From contig JARCOQ010000017.1 of assembly GCA_029207755.1 (NCBI GenBank), positions 9,374,945 through 9,438,944 on the forward strand: DNA of 64,000 nt, read 5' to 3'. The position numbers were made by a program, and so were the translations under genes. Each line of letters opens with the position of its first letter. Positions within the stretch are counted from its first letter, which is position 1. Positions 1 to 13,600 of the stretch are shown here, piece after piece. The notes beneath the pieces are model-generated. The model was given only the letters and a program-made list of their open reading frames with translations, did not search any database and was not told the origin of the DNA. The stretch is from Chamaea fasciata (Eukaryota; Chordata; Aves; Passeriformes; Sylviidae).

Positions 1-3000
1 AAGGTTTTCCGGACATGGAACTGGCTCTTACAGCTGTCCCTTGTCTCTGATCAAACACAGCTCATTAAAAGCTCCTTTAAAGAGTCACAGCCAGCAAGCT
101 GCAAAGGGAGTCAGACCTACAGGGACCGGGGTATTCACAGTGTACAGAGCCCTTTATCAAGTTTATAATTTTGGCATGGAGACCCAGCACTTGCTCCTGG
201 CCTCCCTCCCCAGCACTGTGTACATAAACCTGGGAGTAAACAGGAGCAAGGTGAAAGTCAACCTTTCCTAGACAAAAGCAGACAGAGCTGGGGCAGCCTG
301 GGAGGTGGCAGGAGAGGGCAGAGGCACGGACCTGTTAACTCTGTGTAGCCTGCAGGGACAGGTAGGTGTAAGCTGCTCCCAAGGCTTCTCAGGTGCTCTG
401 CACACAGGGTCAGTGATACAGATCACCTCATTTCACTGCAGCAAGCAGCAATACACAAAATATCCTCCCCAAACCCTGTGCTGTCACAGACAGACGGCGC
501 CTCGCACCACCACAACGCACAACCATCAGTACAACCAGGAAGGGCTCCTGAACAACACGAGCAGCTGCAAGGATGCAGAGCTCTGTAAACCACCGAGCCC
601 AAGAGAGGGGATTTCCATCCAGGTCACTTCCACCCAGCTCTTGCAGGAGCCCGCAAACCAGGAAGGTTTTAAAGATCACACTGAGCACGGGAAAGAGCAG
701 TGGTTAGGAATGAGCTCACCCCCTTGAAGCCACAGCAGTCCCCCAAAAGCAGAGGAGCCACACAGCACTGAAACAGGGCAGCTCAAACCAGTGTGAAACA
801 GCCAAACAGAGCTGATCCCCACAGCAGGGGGGTGTGCAGTGACAACAGGCAAAGACTGTTCTATCTTCCCATCTGAATAAGCATTAAAAAACCTTATTTG
901 AAGTGACATGAGCTTCCAGAAGAGGCAGCTCCATCCAGCCAAGTGAGAGAAGGGCCTATATAACTCCCGAAAATACCCTTCACTCCCTTCCCTCACTCCA
1001 TGCTTCAGTCCTGGGTAAGGAAGAAGAAAATAAATGCACAAAAGTGATTTTAGTCCTGAGAGCAAAGCAAATATCAACATTTCAACCAAAGTCACACCTA
1101 ACTCCCTTAACACAGCAGCCACAGTGAAACAGTAAAAAAACCCACTTATGCCAGCTGCTTGTGACCATGCCTGGCAGTACCATTTTCCACCCGTTCCTGG
1201 TCAGTCTGTCCCACATAACTTGCAGCACACACGGCCTGCACTGGCCTTTGTGCCAAGGGACAAAAGTTAAACAGCTCCCATCCAGGCATATGTTTGCATT
1301 TAGTTGCATGACAGGATCACCTGAGGCTTCCAGACATCGTTAAATACTACCTTTGCTCAACAGTTTCCAAGCAGTCCTACAGCAGGGCCACAGCCAGCCC
1401 TGCCCATCTCTGACAGCCAGAGCTCAGCACTCCCACCAGTGACCCATAAAGGAAAATCCACGACACTCTGAGCACTGAGGGGAAATCAGAGTGGAGTACA
1501 GATCAGGGCTTGCAGGCAGCTCCAGCACCCACAGAACTTACTGCACAGTCTGCAACTCATCCCAAAGAAGGGGAAAATATTTTTTTTAAATTGTTCTCAG
1601 TAACAAAAAAAGGGTTTTGCTTAATAAGACAGCAGAAGCAACATGCAGGCTGGGCAGCTGTTCAGCTGGTTTAGAGCATCGCTTGTTCAAGGTGAGTTAA
1701 GGGAAGGCTGCCCCGTCCCTGTCCAAGCAGGTTTGCATCTCCTGGCAGCCCAGTGTGCTCACAGCCCACGTGCAGAAGGCACATCCAGCCCCATCCCAGA
1801 GCCAGCCTGGCCCGCTCCCCCCTCGGCCCCATTCCCCGGGTGATTCTTTAAGCAGCTCTCCCGGGGGCTCATGCGGCACAGAGCCGTAATCCCCGTGACA
1901 ATTACACTGTAATCCCGGGCTCTGCAGAGCCAACTCGCTGTCACGGCTGCTTCCCCTGCAGCAGGGACGAATCCTGCCGGGCCCTGCCTGCTCAAAGTAG
2001 GCTTCCTTGCATTTAAAAAGTCAAACCTCAGTTACCTTTGGAGCTGCTGTGCTCCTGCTTACACACAGCCTGCTCCCTCCAGCGCACATCGCGCACCGGC
2101 CGCGCTGCAGGAGGAGGATTGAGAGATTAAAAATTCCTTTCCCTGAACTCTTGTTTAACTGCTTTTGCCTGATTATCAGCCAAGAGCAAAGCCATAAAGA
2201 TCGAGACCTTTGCCAGACAGGCACATGCTGGGATATGTTTACTTCAGTGGTGGCAAAATAGCTGCTCTAAACACTCAGTTCCCAGCTCCAGAGCCCGAGT
2301 GGGAAGGAGATGACCACCTCCCACTCCAGCTCAGGGAGATAAAGCTCAGCAGGCAGCTGTTGATGGCTGTGTGTCCATCACTAGCCCCGACGCAAATAAA
2401 GAAAGTTCAGAGGAAAACTACAGGAGGAAAAAGCAGGAGCTCTCATGTGACTCAGGGGGAAAACAACTGTGACAGAGACATATCACACCCCTGAAGGGTT
2501 CTCCCAGTCACAGGCCATGATACACACCTAGTTCATAAAGAGATTATACATTTTTAATGGTATTTACAAACCTAATCGTAAATAGTTCATATGCTTCACT
2601 ATCCAGAGCTCAGCTCAAAAGCTGGAAAAACTCAGTTCAAGCTTAAAAAAGGAATTCACAGTTTTTCCGGCTCACAATTCACTCTGAGTTGCCCTAGTCT
2701 GTAATAAATGCTTCTATTGCATCCCTGTCTGTGGAAGAAGAAAAGGACATAAATGCCCCAGCAAAGCAGCTTTTCCATCAAGGATGATTTTTCATGCTGA
2801 CACCTCAGGCTTGGGATATTTCACATGTCATACTTCCCCCTCTTGCCAGGAAGAGGCCTGCCCTCACTGCCCTTTCCTAGAATACAGCTACACCCCAATG
2901 CTTCCCCGAACACACACACAAGCAGAATTTCCACTTGGCAAGAAATGTGGGACGTGCATTTTTGGGATCTTTATGCTCCCTCATGCCAGAGCGTTAGCAA

Positions 3001-6000
3001 AATTAAGCCAAGCAGACACACAACTTCAAAGAGTGCCCTTCCTATCTGGCTCACCATGCAGCTAATCTCAGCTTGTTTGTACAGTCAAGATTCCCAATGC
3101 TGCGCCCTACAAATGCTCCCCCTCCCACGATCCATTTTAATCTAATCAGAAGTAGTAGCCCAGAGATTTAGGCTTAGCCCAGGCAGTTGAGCTCTGCCAG
3201 CACAGTTATGCTATTTCAAGCCTCGCTCTGCTGGCAAAGGTGCCAGCAAAGAGCAGCAGCAGAGGAAGTTATCGGCACAAAAGCACTCGAGACAGTGGAG
3301 TGCTGCTGCTCCGCTATCAGCCATACCGGTGTGAGCATTTATACAAACAAACATTTCAACAGCAGGGATTTTCCTGGCTAGCTGCAACACCAGAGGCTGG
3401 GCTTTCAGGGCATGGGGTTTGGTGGGGGTTTTTTTGGTTTGTTTCTTCACGAAGACGTTGCCTACTTATGGCTTGGCTCGGGCCCAGAAAGCAGCAGACA
3501 CAGCACGTGCTGTTCGGGATAACGCAGCTGTACTTCAGGAAACCTGTCACTTCCAGAAGCATTTTCCTCCTTCTGAGGGCTCTGAACTCCCATTCAGGCT
3601 CCTTCCCCTCTCCGAGCAGAGGCTGAGCAACCAGCAGCAGTTTTCCAGCCTTCCCTGGCCACAATCTGTGCACTTGCACTGGCACAGCCAGAGCAGAGGG
3701 ACACAGCTATTGTTTTGGTCACTCCTTCCCCGGCGCTGCAGAGCCCACGCTGGGCTGGACGAGCGAGTCTGTGAGTAAGCAACACGCAGGACCAGCTCCT
3801 CATACTCAGCCTCAGGAAATTTGGAATTAGCGCCAAGAACAGCCCGCGCATAAATAGTCTCCTGCAAGATCCTGGCTCCAGACTCTGCTCCACTGCACAC
3901 TGTGGATTTGCAATAAATATTTACCTCGCTGGGGAACAGAATCTTCCAAGCAAAAGCTCCTGACATCAGTAAGGGTTGTATTTCCATTTGGAGGAGAGTA
4001 GGAGCTTCTCTGTTTTTAAAGCAGGACATTAGCCCACTAAAGCAGCTCCTGTCACCCTCCCAGCACCACACCAGTCAGGATCTGCCCCTCCACCTATGGG
4101 TCTCACTCCTCTCCAGGCCAGCACAGCATCACACCTGGTGCCTTCCTTCCAGCCACACTCTCGGTCACTCCGCCTTCTGCACAGAGATTTCTGGCTGCTG
4201 TGCTGTGCAGGCCACTTCAGTGCAAGTCCAAGCACTTACACAGTCATTAATGCACGTTAGCATTGCTTTTTATTGCTCTAGCTTGACTGTAACAGCAGCT
4301 GAAGGGCAGGAGGCAGGGTGAGCCTCCCAGCAAGGCCACATCTCTCTGTATTTAAGTTTGACAGCAGCACAGTTTTACAGGAGCCATGGTGAAGACGCCT
4401 TTTTCCCTTCAGCAGCTAAGGCACAGCAACATCAAGAGAGAAATCCTTCCCATGGAAGGCTCTGCTTTCCCTGACAGAACACGATTTGTTTAAGCAAGGA
4501 GCAGCCGTGGTTTTGGTTGACATAAGACCTGCTGCTTGGGTAACAGTGCCATGGGTCTCCCAGTCTCCTTCCCGCCCCAAGGAGCGTCTCCCTGAGATTT
4601 TAATTAGCTGCTTTGATTTTTAAGTTATCCCAATAATTTGTCTAACAACAGCCCCCTGGCATTTCATAAGCAGAGTCTCGGCCTCAAAGGATTTAAGGAT
4701 AAAACTGACAAGAGTGCATACTTCCAGCAAAAATAAAGACTTTTACAGGAAGCACACTTCTCAAGTCAGCCAGCATTCAGAAACTGAGAGGGACGCAGCT
4801 ACATCTTGCACGCTTTCCCCTCCTACGCTGACATTTTCTCCAGATTCAGGATTAAGCATTTAACCCCCTCTTTTGAGACTTTATGCTCCTTTAGCTCGCT
4901 TTGAATGCTTTCAGTCATTTCGGATAATGCTGCTGCTTTCCTCTCGCCCATGCAATTCTTGTTTCCAACAATATCTGCCTGAAAATGAAGGAAACACGGA
5001 GCTGCCAGAGCGAGTCACGGCTGCTCAAGACAGGGGCATTTTCTGGTCTGTCTTTGCCAACACCAACTCGGCTACTGGCAGCAGTCACATGTCAGAGCCC
5101 GACAGCTTTTCTGTCCACCAAAGCCACAACCAGATTAAACAGGAGGCAGCAGCAAAGGCGCTCGGTGCCAAGGGCAGCACAGACTGGGTGCCAAGCAGCA
5201 GCACCAGCTTTGCCTGTCACCCCTTTTCTAGCCCCAGAAGAAGAGATCCACCTCTGTGCTGCAGTGCCTCAGAAGTCTGAGTCACTGCTGTGGGTAAGGG
5301 GCCAGGGCCGTTACTCAGAGGGTGACAGCAGTGTCCCCGGGAGCTGGGATGCCAAGCCAAGTGCCAGAAACCTGAGTCACAGCATGACTGCTGCAAGTCA
5401 GGGCAACACACAGCAGAGCTGGTCTTCTGACCAGCAGCATTTACCGGACAAACATTCAGGCACACGCTTAAAGACAAAAAAATGCCTGAACTAACCTGGC
5501 AGCACAGCCCTAACTGCTCATTAGTGTAGGATCTTTTACAGCCCCTCGGAGCAGAGGCTTATTACAAGTGAAACTCTTTTAACTAGGCAGCCCTGTCTAT
5601 TCAGAGCCACCAAGCCCAGTCTCATCACAAGAGTCTCATTCTAGCGCAAATCATTTGAATCCTTAATCTCAAGCATTTGCATTCCAGCGAGTCTCAAACA
5701 AACAGCCACACATGCTCCTCAACAGCAGCCCGGAGGTCAGGCGTGTGCAGGGTTTGTCCCCCCGGTTTTGTAGCGCTTCAACTGCATCAGCTTCTCGTTT
5801 GAGGCTGCAAAAGCAGCACAGCCCGGCTGCTGTCACACGGCATAAAGGAACAGGATGTACTGAGTAGAGGGGGAGAATGCAGCTGCAAGACCTAAGAGCA
5901 GGCTCAAGAGGATAAATGGGAACTCAAGAGCTAGGAAGTGTTTTGAAGGATGGAGGCTGCGTTTAGTCTGGCCGAAGTGATAGCTGGGGAGCTCTGTTGG

Positions 6001-9000
6001 GGTGACAGAGCCACCGTAACTTAATCAAGTAATCTTGCAAGTCAACCCAGGTAATTCACATTGGAGACTGTGGAACCACAGCTACCATGCCCCTTACAGG
6101 TACAGATACTATCACTAATCAAGAAAAGTCTTTAAACCTAAATCCATCAATCCATTCATTTGAGGAAAAACAACTTACACAAAAAGTACAACACAATCCA
6201 GTGGTAACTTGAAGTCAAGGGGAATCAAGCAATCAGGATATTTCCAACACAGCATTTACCAGTACCAGGAATCAAAAGGGAAGGAAAAGTAGCTGTAGGA
6301 GCTGTGCTGAAGCCTGCATGCTGAGCAGCAAGTCAGTGTGCCCCCCTCCATCATCAACTGGAAAGTCAGGTTAGCAGCTTCTAGCTTGTGGTGGAAGTGG
6401 GACACAAGCATTTTGAAAAGGCAGTATGACACTACAGGAAAATCATGGCAAGGTCACCCTAGGCTCTAGTTCAGGCATTTGAGAGCAAATGGCCTCCCCA
6501 TGCCATTCAAACAGCTCTAGGCAACAGTACAGCCATTAACAGAGGCTTGGAAGGGAAGGAAGAGGGGAAGACACATAGGGAAAGCATTTTCCCTGTTGCT
6601 GGACTGGATGCAGGCCTTTGCAAGATCTCAAAGTGCCGAGACCTTGGGAGAGAGCAACAGGAGGGGCAGCAAAGAGAGCAATCAGGTTGGCTAACAGCCC
6701 TTACTTCCCAGGAATGAGCCTCTGGTATCACAACTCTGAAAAGTACCAAGTTCAGCCCCAGTTTGCCTCTTGCGTAAGATGTTCGGGAAAGCTCTGAACC
6801 ACAGGAAAGCACTCTCCAGCATGGGAGCTGGCAGCACTTGGGACAGATGAGAGCTGGGCAGCAGCGCTGTTTCCCTGACTGTGCCCCAAGGGCTGCAGGG
6901 TGACTGCTCCTGCCCCTGGGAGCCTCCACATCCAAAGTGCTCAGCTGTGGAAGGACCGTGCAGCCCTGAACTCCCACCCCAGGAGTTGTGCGAGCAGTTC
7001 AAGAAAGTACAAGCTCCTAAAGAAGTTGTTTTTTCCAACACATTACAGCCATTTCATCCCAACAGCTATAGGTTTGGCTTCCAGAAGTCACGAGCTCCTT
7101 CCCCTTCAGGGCTAAGGGAAGTCACTTCAGACACTGTCATTTTGCTGCTCTGTGTTTTAGGGAGACTGAAGCAAAGCAGAGATTTGCTCTAAATGCGAAC
7201 ATAGCAAGTAAAGGTAAAATAAAGTAAAACGTGCAGATAGCAATGTCTTGATTTGATTGGGAGGGACAGATGAGAAACTGGGCAGAGAGCAGAAAGAACA
7301 GGCCTCGGGGATCAATGGCAGCAGGACAAGCCAAACCGGTTTTAACATTAATAATGCTGCACTACTTTCCAAACACAGCTATCATCAACAAGACACCAGC
7401 TTTGCCAATCAAGAGGCCTCGGAGCATGATTGCTTTAAACCAGCAAACAGAGCCCACAAACAGCACGAAGCCTCCCCCGCCTCTCCCTAAGCAATCCTCT
7501 GCCAACAGCTTCTGGGTTGGATTTGTGCTCCTCTGTACTGCTGAGGACACAAACACGATGTGGTGCTGCATGAAGACTTTTCCTGCATAGTTCAAGGCAC
7601 AAAAGTAGGACAACTGCAACAAGCCTGCAGCCCATTAGCACTGCTACAGCCCTGCTGAGCTGCGGGTACTCAGTCCTTTTGCAGCACAGATGAACTGAGC
7701 AGAGCCCAAGCCTGCAGCAGAGGGAAAACCCTCAGCCATGGAGGGATACCCCCTGCCATGCGGGAATTACCCCTTGCTTCCCCCTCCTGTGCTGCCAGGG
7801 GCACTTCTGGATGCTAAAAAAGCACAGGGAAAGCTCAGCGATGCTACTCTGCCCAAGCAAGGCAGACCTCACATTCTTTGTTAACTCCACTGATCCCACA
7901 TCTTGGACGCATTGGTGACTTTCTGGCCATCCCCCCTTCAAGCACCTTCTGCAGGAAGCCCATCCTTGCACACACAGAGGGGAGCATCCTGCCCACACAT
8001 CCTTTGCTTTCCAAGGCGCTCAGGCGGAGAGGGCTGGGGACCACCTGGTGACACCAAGCAGAGGCTCCAGCCCCTCTCGGCCCCACGGGAAGAGGCAATG
8101 TTCTCACACAAAGCTGCGGGGCTGTTGTAACACAACCCACCCACCCACCGCCTGAGCTCCAACGTCACACCTAGGCACTTCAGTAATATTCCCCACCCTC
8201 TTACACATCCAGGATTGCTTCACACGGAGAAATCCCGTGTACACCAGAAAGCTGCTCAAGGGGAAAAGAGCCAAGGCATTTTTGTTTGTACAGGCTTGGG
8301 GAAATATTCAAGCACCGAATCACTCTCAACGTCCACGCTCTTACATAAGCACAAGAAATACAATCCCCATCTTGTTAAGAAACAGCTACCTGTCTTCACC
8401 CTGCCCGCACAGAAAAACCAAGAGCCACATGCTGTGCAGCCCTGCACGTTTTGGCAGGGCTATTAAAAAAAAAAAAAAAAAATGGGAGGAGTGCCAGCAG
8501 AACTCTCCCAAACGGTGTGTCATCCTTGTCTCCTCCCCGACAGGCTGTAACCCAAACAATTTGTTTGGATTAGGCTTTATAGTAGGCCAGTGTTACTTCT
8601 CAAGCGTACACTCAGTCTTAGGTAGCTTAAAAGTCACGGATAAATATTCCACGTAAATTCTATATAAGGATTTACAGACCACATCTGTGCAAAATTTGTT
8701 GTCTTTGCAGAAACCTGATGCTTGCAGAGCAGTCCAGTCCCCAGGGACATCAAGTTGCATTTCATACCAAACATAGTCAGTGCAACTTCCAGATGCTGTC
8801 TGCCCCAAAGGTTTGCCCTACTAGTTTGGGCCAGTTCCCAAACGACCGATTCACGTGCTTAATGGCAGAGATAAACACAGCAGATTAGAGTAAAGTGGAT
8901 TTGGGCTGCTTGGTTTTAGAGAGTAGCTGACAACTACTACAGATGCTCTCTGTGGGAGATTCCTGTTCTACTATCAGCAACCCCCCAGCCCCGTGCCCCT

Positions 9001-9957
9001 ACTAGAAAGCAGCAGAGCCTTATCAGTTCTGATCTGCCCACCCAGCCTTCAGTCCAAAGCAAATCAATGAGGATGATTAAACCTACTTTGAGAACCTCTG
9101 ATCACCTGCAGTTACCTTAATCTCGTCAGGTCTTTCACACCGACAGAGGAATCTGACCCGATGCACTATCAGCAAGATAGTCACACACAAAAACAAACAA
9201 ACAGCAGGGAAGCCAGAATCCCCAGATCTCTGCTTCACCACGAAGACCCCACATGTGCCGGCTTGAAGCACGCAAAAGGTTTCACCTCATTATAAGTTTC
9301 AGAGATTTTTAAACCCTCCACGGAAATGCATTACTTTTCATTCCCATGTGGACGCGAGGAAGGTTTGATAGACACAGAAAGACACCAGGTACCCGCACAA
9401 CCAAACTCCGGTAAGGCTGGAAAGCCTGTTCAGGTGCTGTAACGCATCGCGGGCATGCAACCCACCACACGCGCACGAGAAAAGAAGAAATAAAGGGTAT
9501 TCACGACCAAAAGCTGGAGATTAAGACTGTAATGGAAAGCAGCTAATTTTCACCAGGTAGCCGGGTCCCCTGCAGCGCCGTAAGCCGGGCACCGCGAGCA
9601 CGGGGCAGAACGGGATACGTGAGCAGCGGCACAGCCGCGGGGACAGCCCGGACCGGGCACGGCCGGGCCGGCACGGCGCTGCTTCGGCATCTGCCGGAGG
9701 AAGCGGCGCCCGAGCCAAGGGAACCGGAGAAGAACAGGAACGGCCTTACCGCCGTCTCCCTATTTCGCCCACCCTTCCCTTTCCCTGGAGAAGGGCACGC
9801 AGCGGGGGCACACCGCCTGGGGGGCAGCGGTGGCACCGGTTCTCAGGCTGCTAGAGAGTGGGGCCCGAGCCCCGCGGGTCACCCACGCCCCCCCGGCACC
9901 GGGAGTCCTTCGCTGCCGGGGCAGACCCTCCCCTCTCCCCACCGTGTCCCCGGCGGC
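1..9957 (-). other. SDC4 intron 1 (at least 9.96 kb)
   Basis: Non-coding sequence between the SDC4 exon 1 donor and the left edge. It holds no reading frame I can assign to a protein, no tRNA-like or rRNA-like sequence and no CR1 fragment I recognise. A plain poly-A run lies at about 8465-8482. A long first intron is usual for SDC4. Conserved enhancers could be present but cannot be recognised by eye. Confidence 0.7.
8465..8482. repeat. Poly-A run
   Basis: Eighteen consecutive A in SDC4 intron 1 with no transposon body recognised upstream of it. Confidence 0.9.
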
Positions 9958-9963
9958 ACTCAC

Positions 9964-10038
9964 CGACTCGGCGGCGGCGGCTGGCAGGAGGAGGCCGAGG
10001 AGCAGCACGGCGAGCAGCGGGACGCGGGGCAGCGGCAT
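9964..10038 (-). CDS. SDC4: Syndecan-4, first coding exon only (gene runs off the left edge)
   Basis: This exon encodes 25 residues, MPLPRVPLLAVLLLGLLLPA followed by AAAES. It is a signal peptide with a long leucine-rich core ending just where mature syndecan-4 begins. The exon ends at 9964 on a GTGAGT donor, in the phase expected for a next exon starting in the acidic ectodomain. Syndecan-4 is a single-pass heparan sulphate proteoglycan of focal adhesions that works with integrins and growth factors. The identification rests on the signal peptide, which resembles the chicken one I remember, and on position: SDC4 lies head to head with SYS1 in human, as here. I looked on the minus strand from 1 to 9957 for the acidic Ser-Gly ectodomain exons and the conserved transmembrane and cytoplasmic tail and found none, so the rest of the gene should lie beyond position 1. 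A short signal-peptide exon alone could not identify the gene without this context. Confidence 0.82.
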
Positions 10039-10125
10039 GGCTGGGCTGGGTCGGGACACACGGAGAAACGCAAACGCGGATCCGAGCGGAGCGGGATGTG
10101 GCCGTACCCTGCCGCCGCCACCGCC

Positions 10126-10133
10126 CTTATAGG
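10126..10133 (-). promoter_or_regulatory. TATA box of SDC4
   Basis: On the minus strand this reads CTATAAGG, flanked by CCGCCC and GGGCGG boxes. It lies about 90 bases upstream of the SDC4 start codon, which would put transcription start near 10100 and give a 5' UTR of about 60 bases. This is position-based inference and no transcript data were used. Confidence 0.5.
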
Positions 10134-10354
10134 GCGGCACACGGGGCGGAGCGGAGCTGCCCCCGCCCCGCCGGGAATGCCCCGGCCCGGCCGCCAGCGC
10201 GGGGGGCTGCGAACTGCCCCGCACCGACACCGGGGCTGCCGGAGGAGCGCGGCCGGAGCGGGGACACTGCGGGGCCGGGGCCGAGACACGGAGGGGAACC
10301 GGCTCCGGAACCCCTGGGACACCCGCACTGCCGGCGGCCGCAGTCACTGCGTTA

Positions 10355-10608
10355 TGGAGAGCGGGGGGGAAAGGGGGAAAAGAGAGGGACGGGGAGAAAG
10401 GGGGAGGGGGATGAAAGGGAGGGAAGGGGAAAAAAGGCAGGGAGTAAGGGGTCAGGAGAAAAGGAAAGGATGGGAAGGGGAAGGGAGAAGTGAAAAGGGG
10501 GGAAGGGAAAGCGAAAGAGAGGGGAGAAGTGAAAAGAGGGGGGGAAAGGAAAAAAGGGAAGGGAAAGCGGGGGTAAGAAGGAGGAAAAGGGAAAGTGGGA
10601 GGAGTGGG
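10355..10608. repeat. Polypurine (G/A) tract upstream of SDC4
   Basis: About 250 bases in which the plus strand is nearly all G and A, built from irregular runs of GGGGA, GGAAAA and GAGAA. The segment GGAGAAGTGAAAAG occurs twice (near 10484 and 10522). The tract begins about 315 bases upstream of the SDC4 start codon. Its minus strand is open in several frames but encodes only Pro/Ser/Phe low-complexity sequence, so I do not treat it as coding. Confidence 0.85.
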
Positions 10609-13600
10609 CACACAGCATCCGCTTTTGCAGCATTCCACGAGTGGCAATCGCACATTTACAGAAAACCCAGAGCGAGCCCGTCCCTGGCAGCGTGTCGCCG
10701 CCGCGGTTAGCCGGCGGGTGTTGCATCACTCGGAGCTCGTCGGGGATGGAACACGAAACCGCTCCCTCCGTCTTCCATGGAAGCGGCAAGCGCAAAACCC
10801 ACACTGATAAAGAGAGTGGGAAAGCCCAACAGCACAGTTTAACTATTTCCGTTTCTCTTCTCACATTAAAAACTTTGCCTGACCGTAAGAATTTGCTTGA
10901 CAATAGCAGTTTCAGCCTCTTAACCCGAGGGGCACTTGAAACACCGTAACACCACAGCCCCCATAACACTACAGCCACATCAATTTGCACTTAGGTTCTG
11001 GTTCGTAGAGAATAAAATATTTTCTTAACAGGGAAGCAATGCATAGCAAAGCATATGTGCCATGATCCCACCTGCCAGGTATGGATGCCAGCTTCACTTG
11101 ATCTGGTTGTCAGCCTCCTCCAGCACTACAAAGTTATCCCAAGAGAACTTGTAGCCTTCCCCACGCCCCACCTCCAACCAAAAAGATCCCTAAGGTGAAG
11201 CAGCTTTTCTGACTGCCTGTTCCTTTGGGAATAAACAGCTGCAGATGGTGTGAGCTGAGATCCAGATGTGTCCCAAATATTTACCGGGACTGTGCCTACA
11301 CACATGACCACTGGCAGGAGGGATCTCCCGGCAGCACCGTGCTGAGCTGGCTGTGGAGCCTGTTGGCATAACTGAAGTGACACGGAGTACTGCTCAGGGT
11401 TTAAAAAATAGTTAAGATCTGAAGAGAGCACACATGTGGGTAATGGTAAGAACCAATCTGGAACAGGCTGTGGGGGAGTTTGCTGACCTGCTGAGCTCAG
11501 GACAGCCATGTGTCACTAACCCTTTAGTTCACCTCAGCACCCAAGGCCATGAGGGAGGGATTTGTGCTGCGGGCTGGGTTACTACCCTTCCTTATTACCC
11601 TCACTTCATCACACACAGGAACTGATAAAAATCCCTGCTAGTGCAGCCAGGGAGCCCAGCCCCCATAAATCTCCAGCTCTGGACACTCTGCAGAGGTGGG
11701 GAGCAGTAGATGGTGAGGAACTAGAGCACACAGATTGGGTCAAATGTGGACAGAGTGGTCCATACCATGACATCTGTCAGACAGGAGACAGCCTCAGCAG
11801 TACAAAGTGGCCAGAAGCACTCCATGCCCCCCAGCCCTCTAAATGTCACCAGTATTTGTGTGAATGTGGCCATGACCTCTCTACACATCCTTCCAGGTAA
11901 AGCAGCCATCACAAAGATGCTTTCAAAACCAGCTTTCTGTATTGTGGCTACAAATACTGCTCACTCACCTGTTAACTTCCTCTCCAAACAAGCACAATAT
12001 GCCAAGCTCCTGGTTATCATAGCCCTCAACACATACCCCTTCCACCAAAAAATCCCCTTGCATGGTGCAGGACAGTGTCTTCCCTCCCAGGGAAGTTCTG
12101 CTGTGATAGATTGGAGAGGAGTCAGCCTGGCTGGCCCGGGGACCACACACAGTGTCCATCCATGTCACACCTGCATGAACAATCATCCAGGCAAACTGAT
12201 CTTGGGCTTCTGGAAACAGAAGAGAAAATTAAACTAAACCCTAATGTACTTTTCAACCTTGAGAACAAATTCCTGTGACTTTACCTGATGACTTTTTTAA
12301 GTGCATTGTGTTGATCCACCTCCCTTCCTCACACACACGGAAACGTTCTGTGACTGCATCTCAAGAGAATGAGAGGAAATGCAGTCATGAAAATCATAAT
12401 ACAGTTCTGTAAACTCATGGTCAGAAAACAGCTGCCTTCATTTGGCCCTTCAAGAGTTTCCTTTCAAAACACTGACATTCTCCTCTCTGGAATAATGCAG
12501 AAAATCCATGGGTATATAACACTCAGAGACAACAACAGGACAAATGGGCCCAGAGAGCAAAAATGCACCACTGAAATGTCCTTTCCCAAAACTTCACCAC
12601 AAGGGAGAGAAGCAGGTGCAAAATAAAATGCATGTTGAGAAACACATTTGTTCTGGGTAATGAATTCTCATATTCAAGGTGTGTCAGTTGCATTCTCCAT
12701 ATAAAAATGACAGTTGGCAGAGAAATAACACAGGCTGGCCACCATTGTTCCTAACCTAGTGCTCAACGGTGAAGGATTACCTAACCCTCACTTTGAAAAT
12801 CAAAATAAACAGCTGTCAGTTACCAACACAGCACAAACATGCTGGAAGTGGAATGGAGTGTCCAAATACAACACATTTGGAGGGTGAGGGGAATCATACT
12901 TTCACATGGCACATCAAGAAATGTCTAGATAATCTCAAGAAGGCCACACACAAGGCCCTTTAGACAACTCAATCATAAATTCTGTTGTACTAATCAGGAA
13001 AAGAGATTCTCCAGCCAAGCTCAGCATAGTTCCTACAGGCAAATTTTTTAAAAAGAGCTTAGAGCAGTATTCTCAAGAAAAAAGAAACCTTAAGTAGAGT
13101 TTTTTAAAAAAACAACTTCCAAAGTCCATTCAGTACACTGAAGTCTCTGGAAAAACACACCTGGACACCACGTGGGTGGAGGAAGAAGAGTAACTGAAAA
13201 CTCTCATCCCATGGTTTCAGTCACCTGATGTTGAATTATTCTGGAAATGTATGCTCTTACCTTGCTGTCCCTTCAGCAAAGGTGACCTTAGCACAACTCC
13301 TACCTTCCTATCAAGAGGGAAATGAACTCCAGCAAAGGTCATTCAGACAGCACCGCCCTTTGTACACCAGCTGGTAAAATACAGATCACCTAAATAAACA
13401 GCTTTCTGTTTTAGGCAACAATTCCTGGGGAGAAAAACAATACCCTCCTAGACAGCTATTTTTAATGTAAAGAATCTGTGGCTAAGTATCTTTTTCTATA
13501 CTCCTGATAAAGAAGTGACCACAATAGTTTCATGTGATCTGGCTACACCCTTAAGCCATCAGCTGAGTCCTGGGCATATCCCACTTCCTCCACCTGCTGC

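Larger units (their letters stand above)
9550..10350 (-). promoter_or_regulatory. SDC4 CpG-island promoter
   Basis: A CpG-dense block surrounding SDC4 exon 1 and the start of intron 1, with many GGGCGG-type boxes. Its upstream edge passes directly into the purine-rich tract beginning near 10355. Confidence 0.65.

Noticed and set aside
1..9957. Further SDC4 exons
   Set aside because: I looked for the acidic Ser-Gly ectodomain, transmembrane segment and conserved tail on the minus strand and saw none. They are expected beyond the left edge.
9760..10653. 297-codon minus-strand frame rich in Pro/Phe/Ser
   Set aside because: It is the pyrimidine strand of the purine tract, open only because of base composition.
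9619..10710. 363-codon plus-strand open frame over the SDC4 promoter
   Set aside because: It runs antisense through the SDC4 signal-peptide exon and through the polypurine tract. The translation is GC-driven Gly/Arg/Pro and then Glu/Gly/Lys/Arg low complexity.
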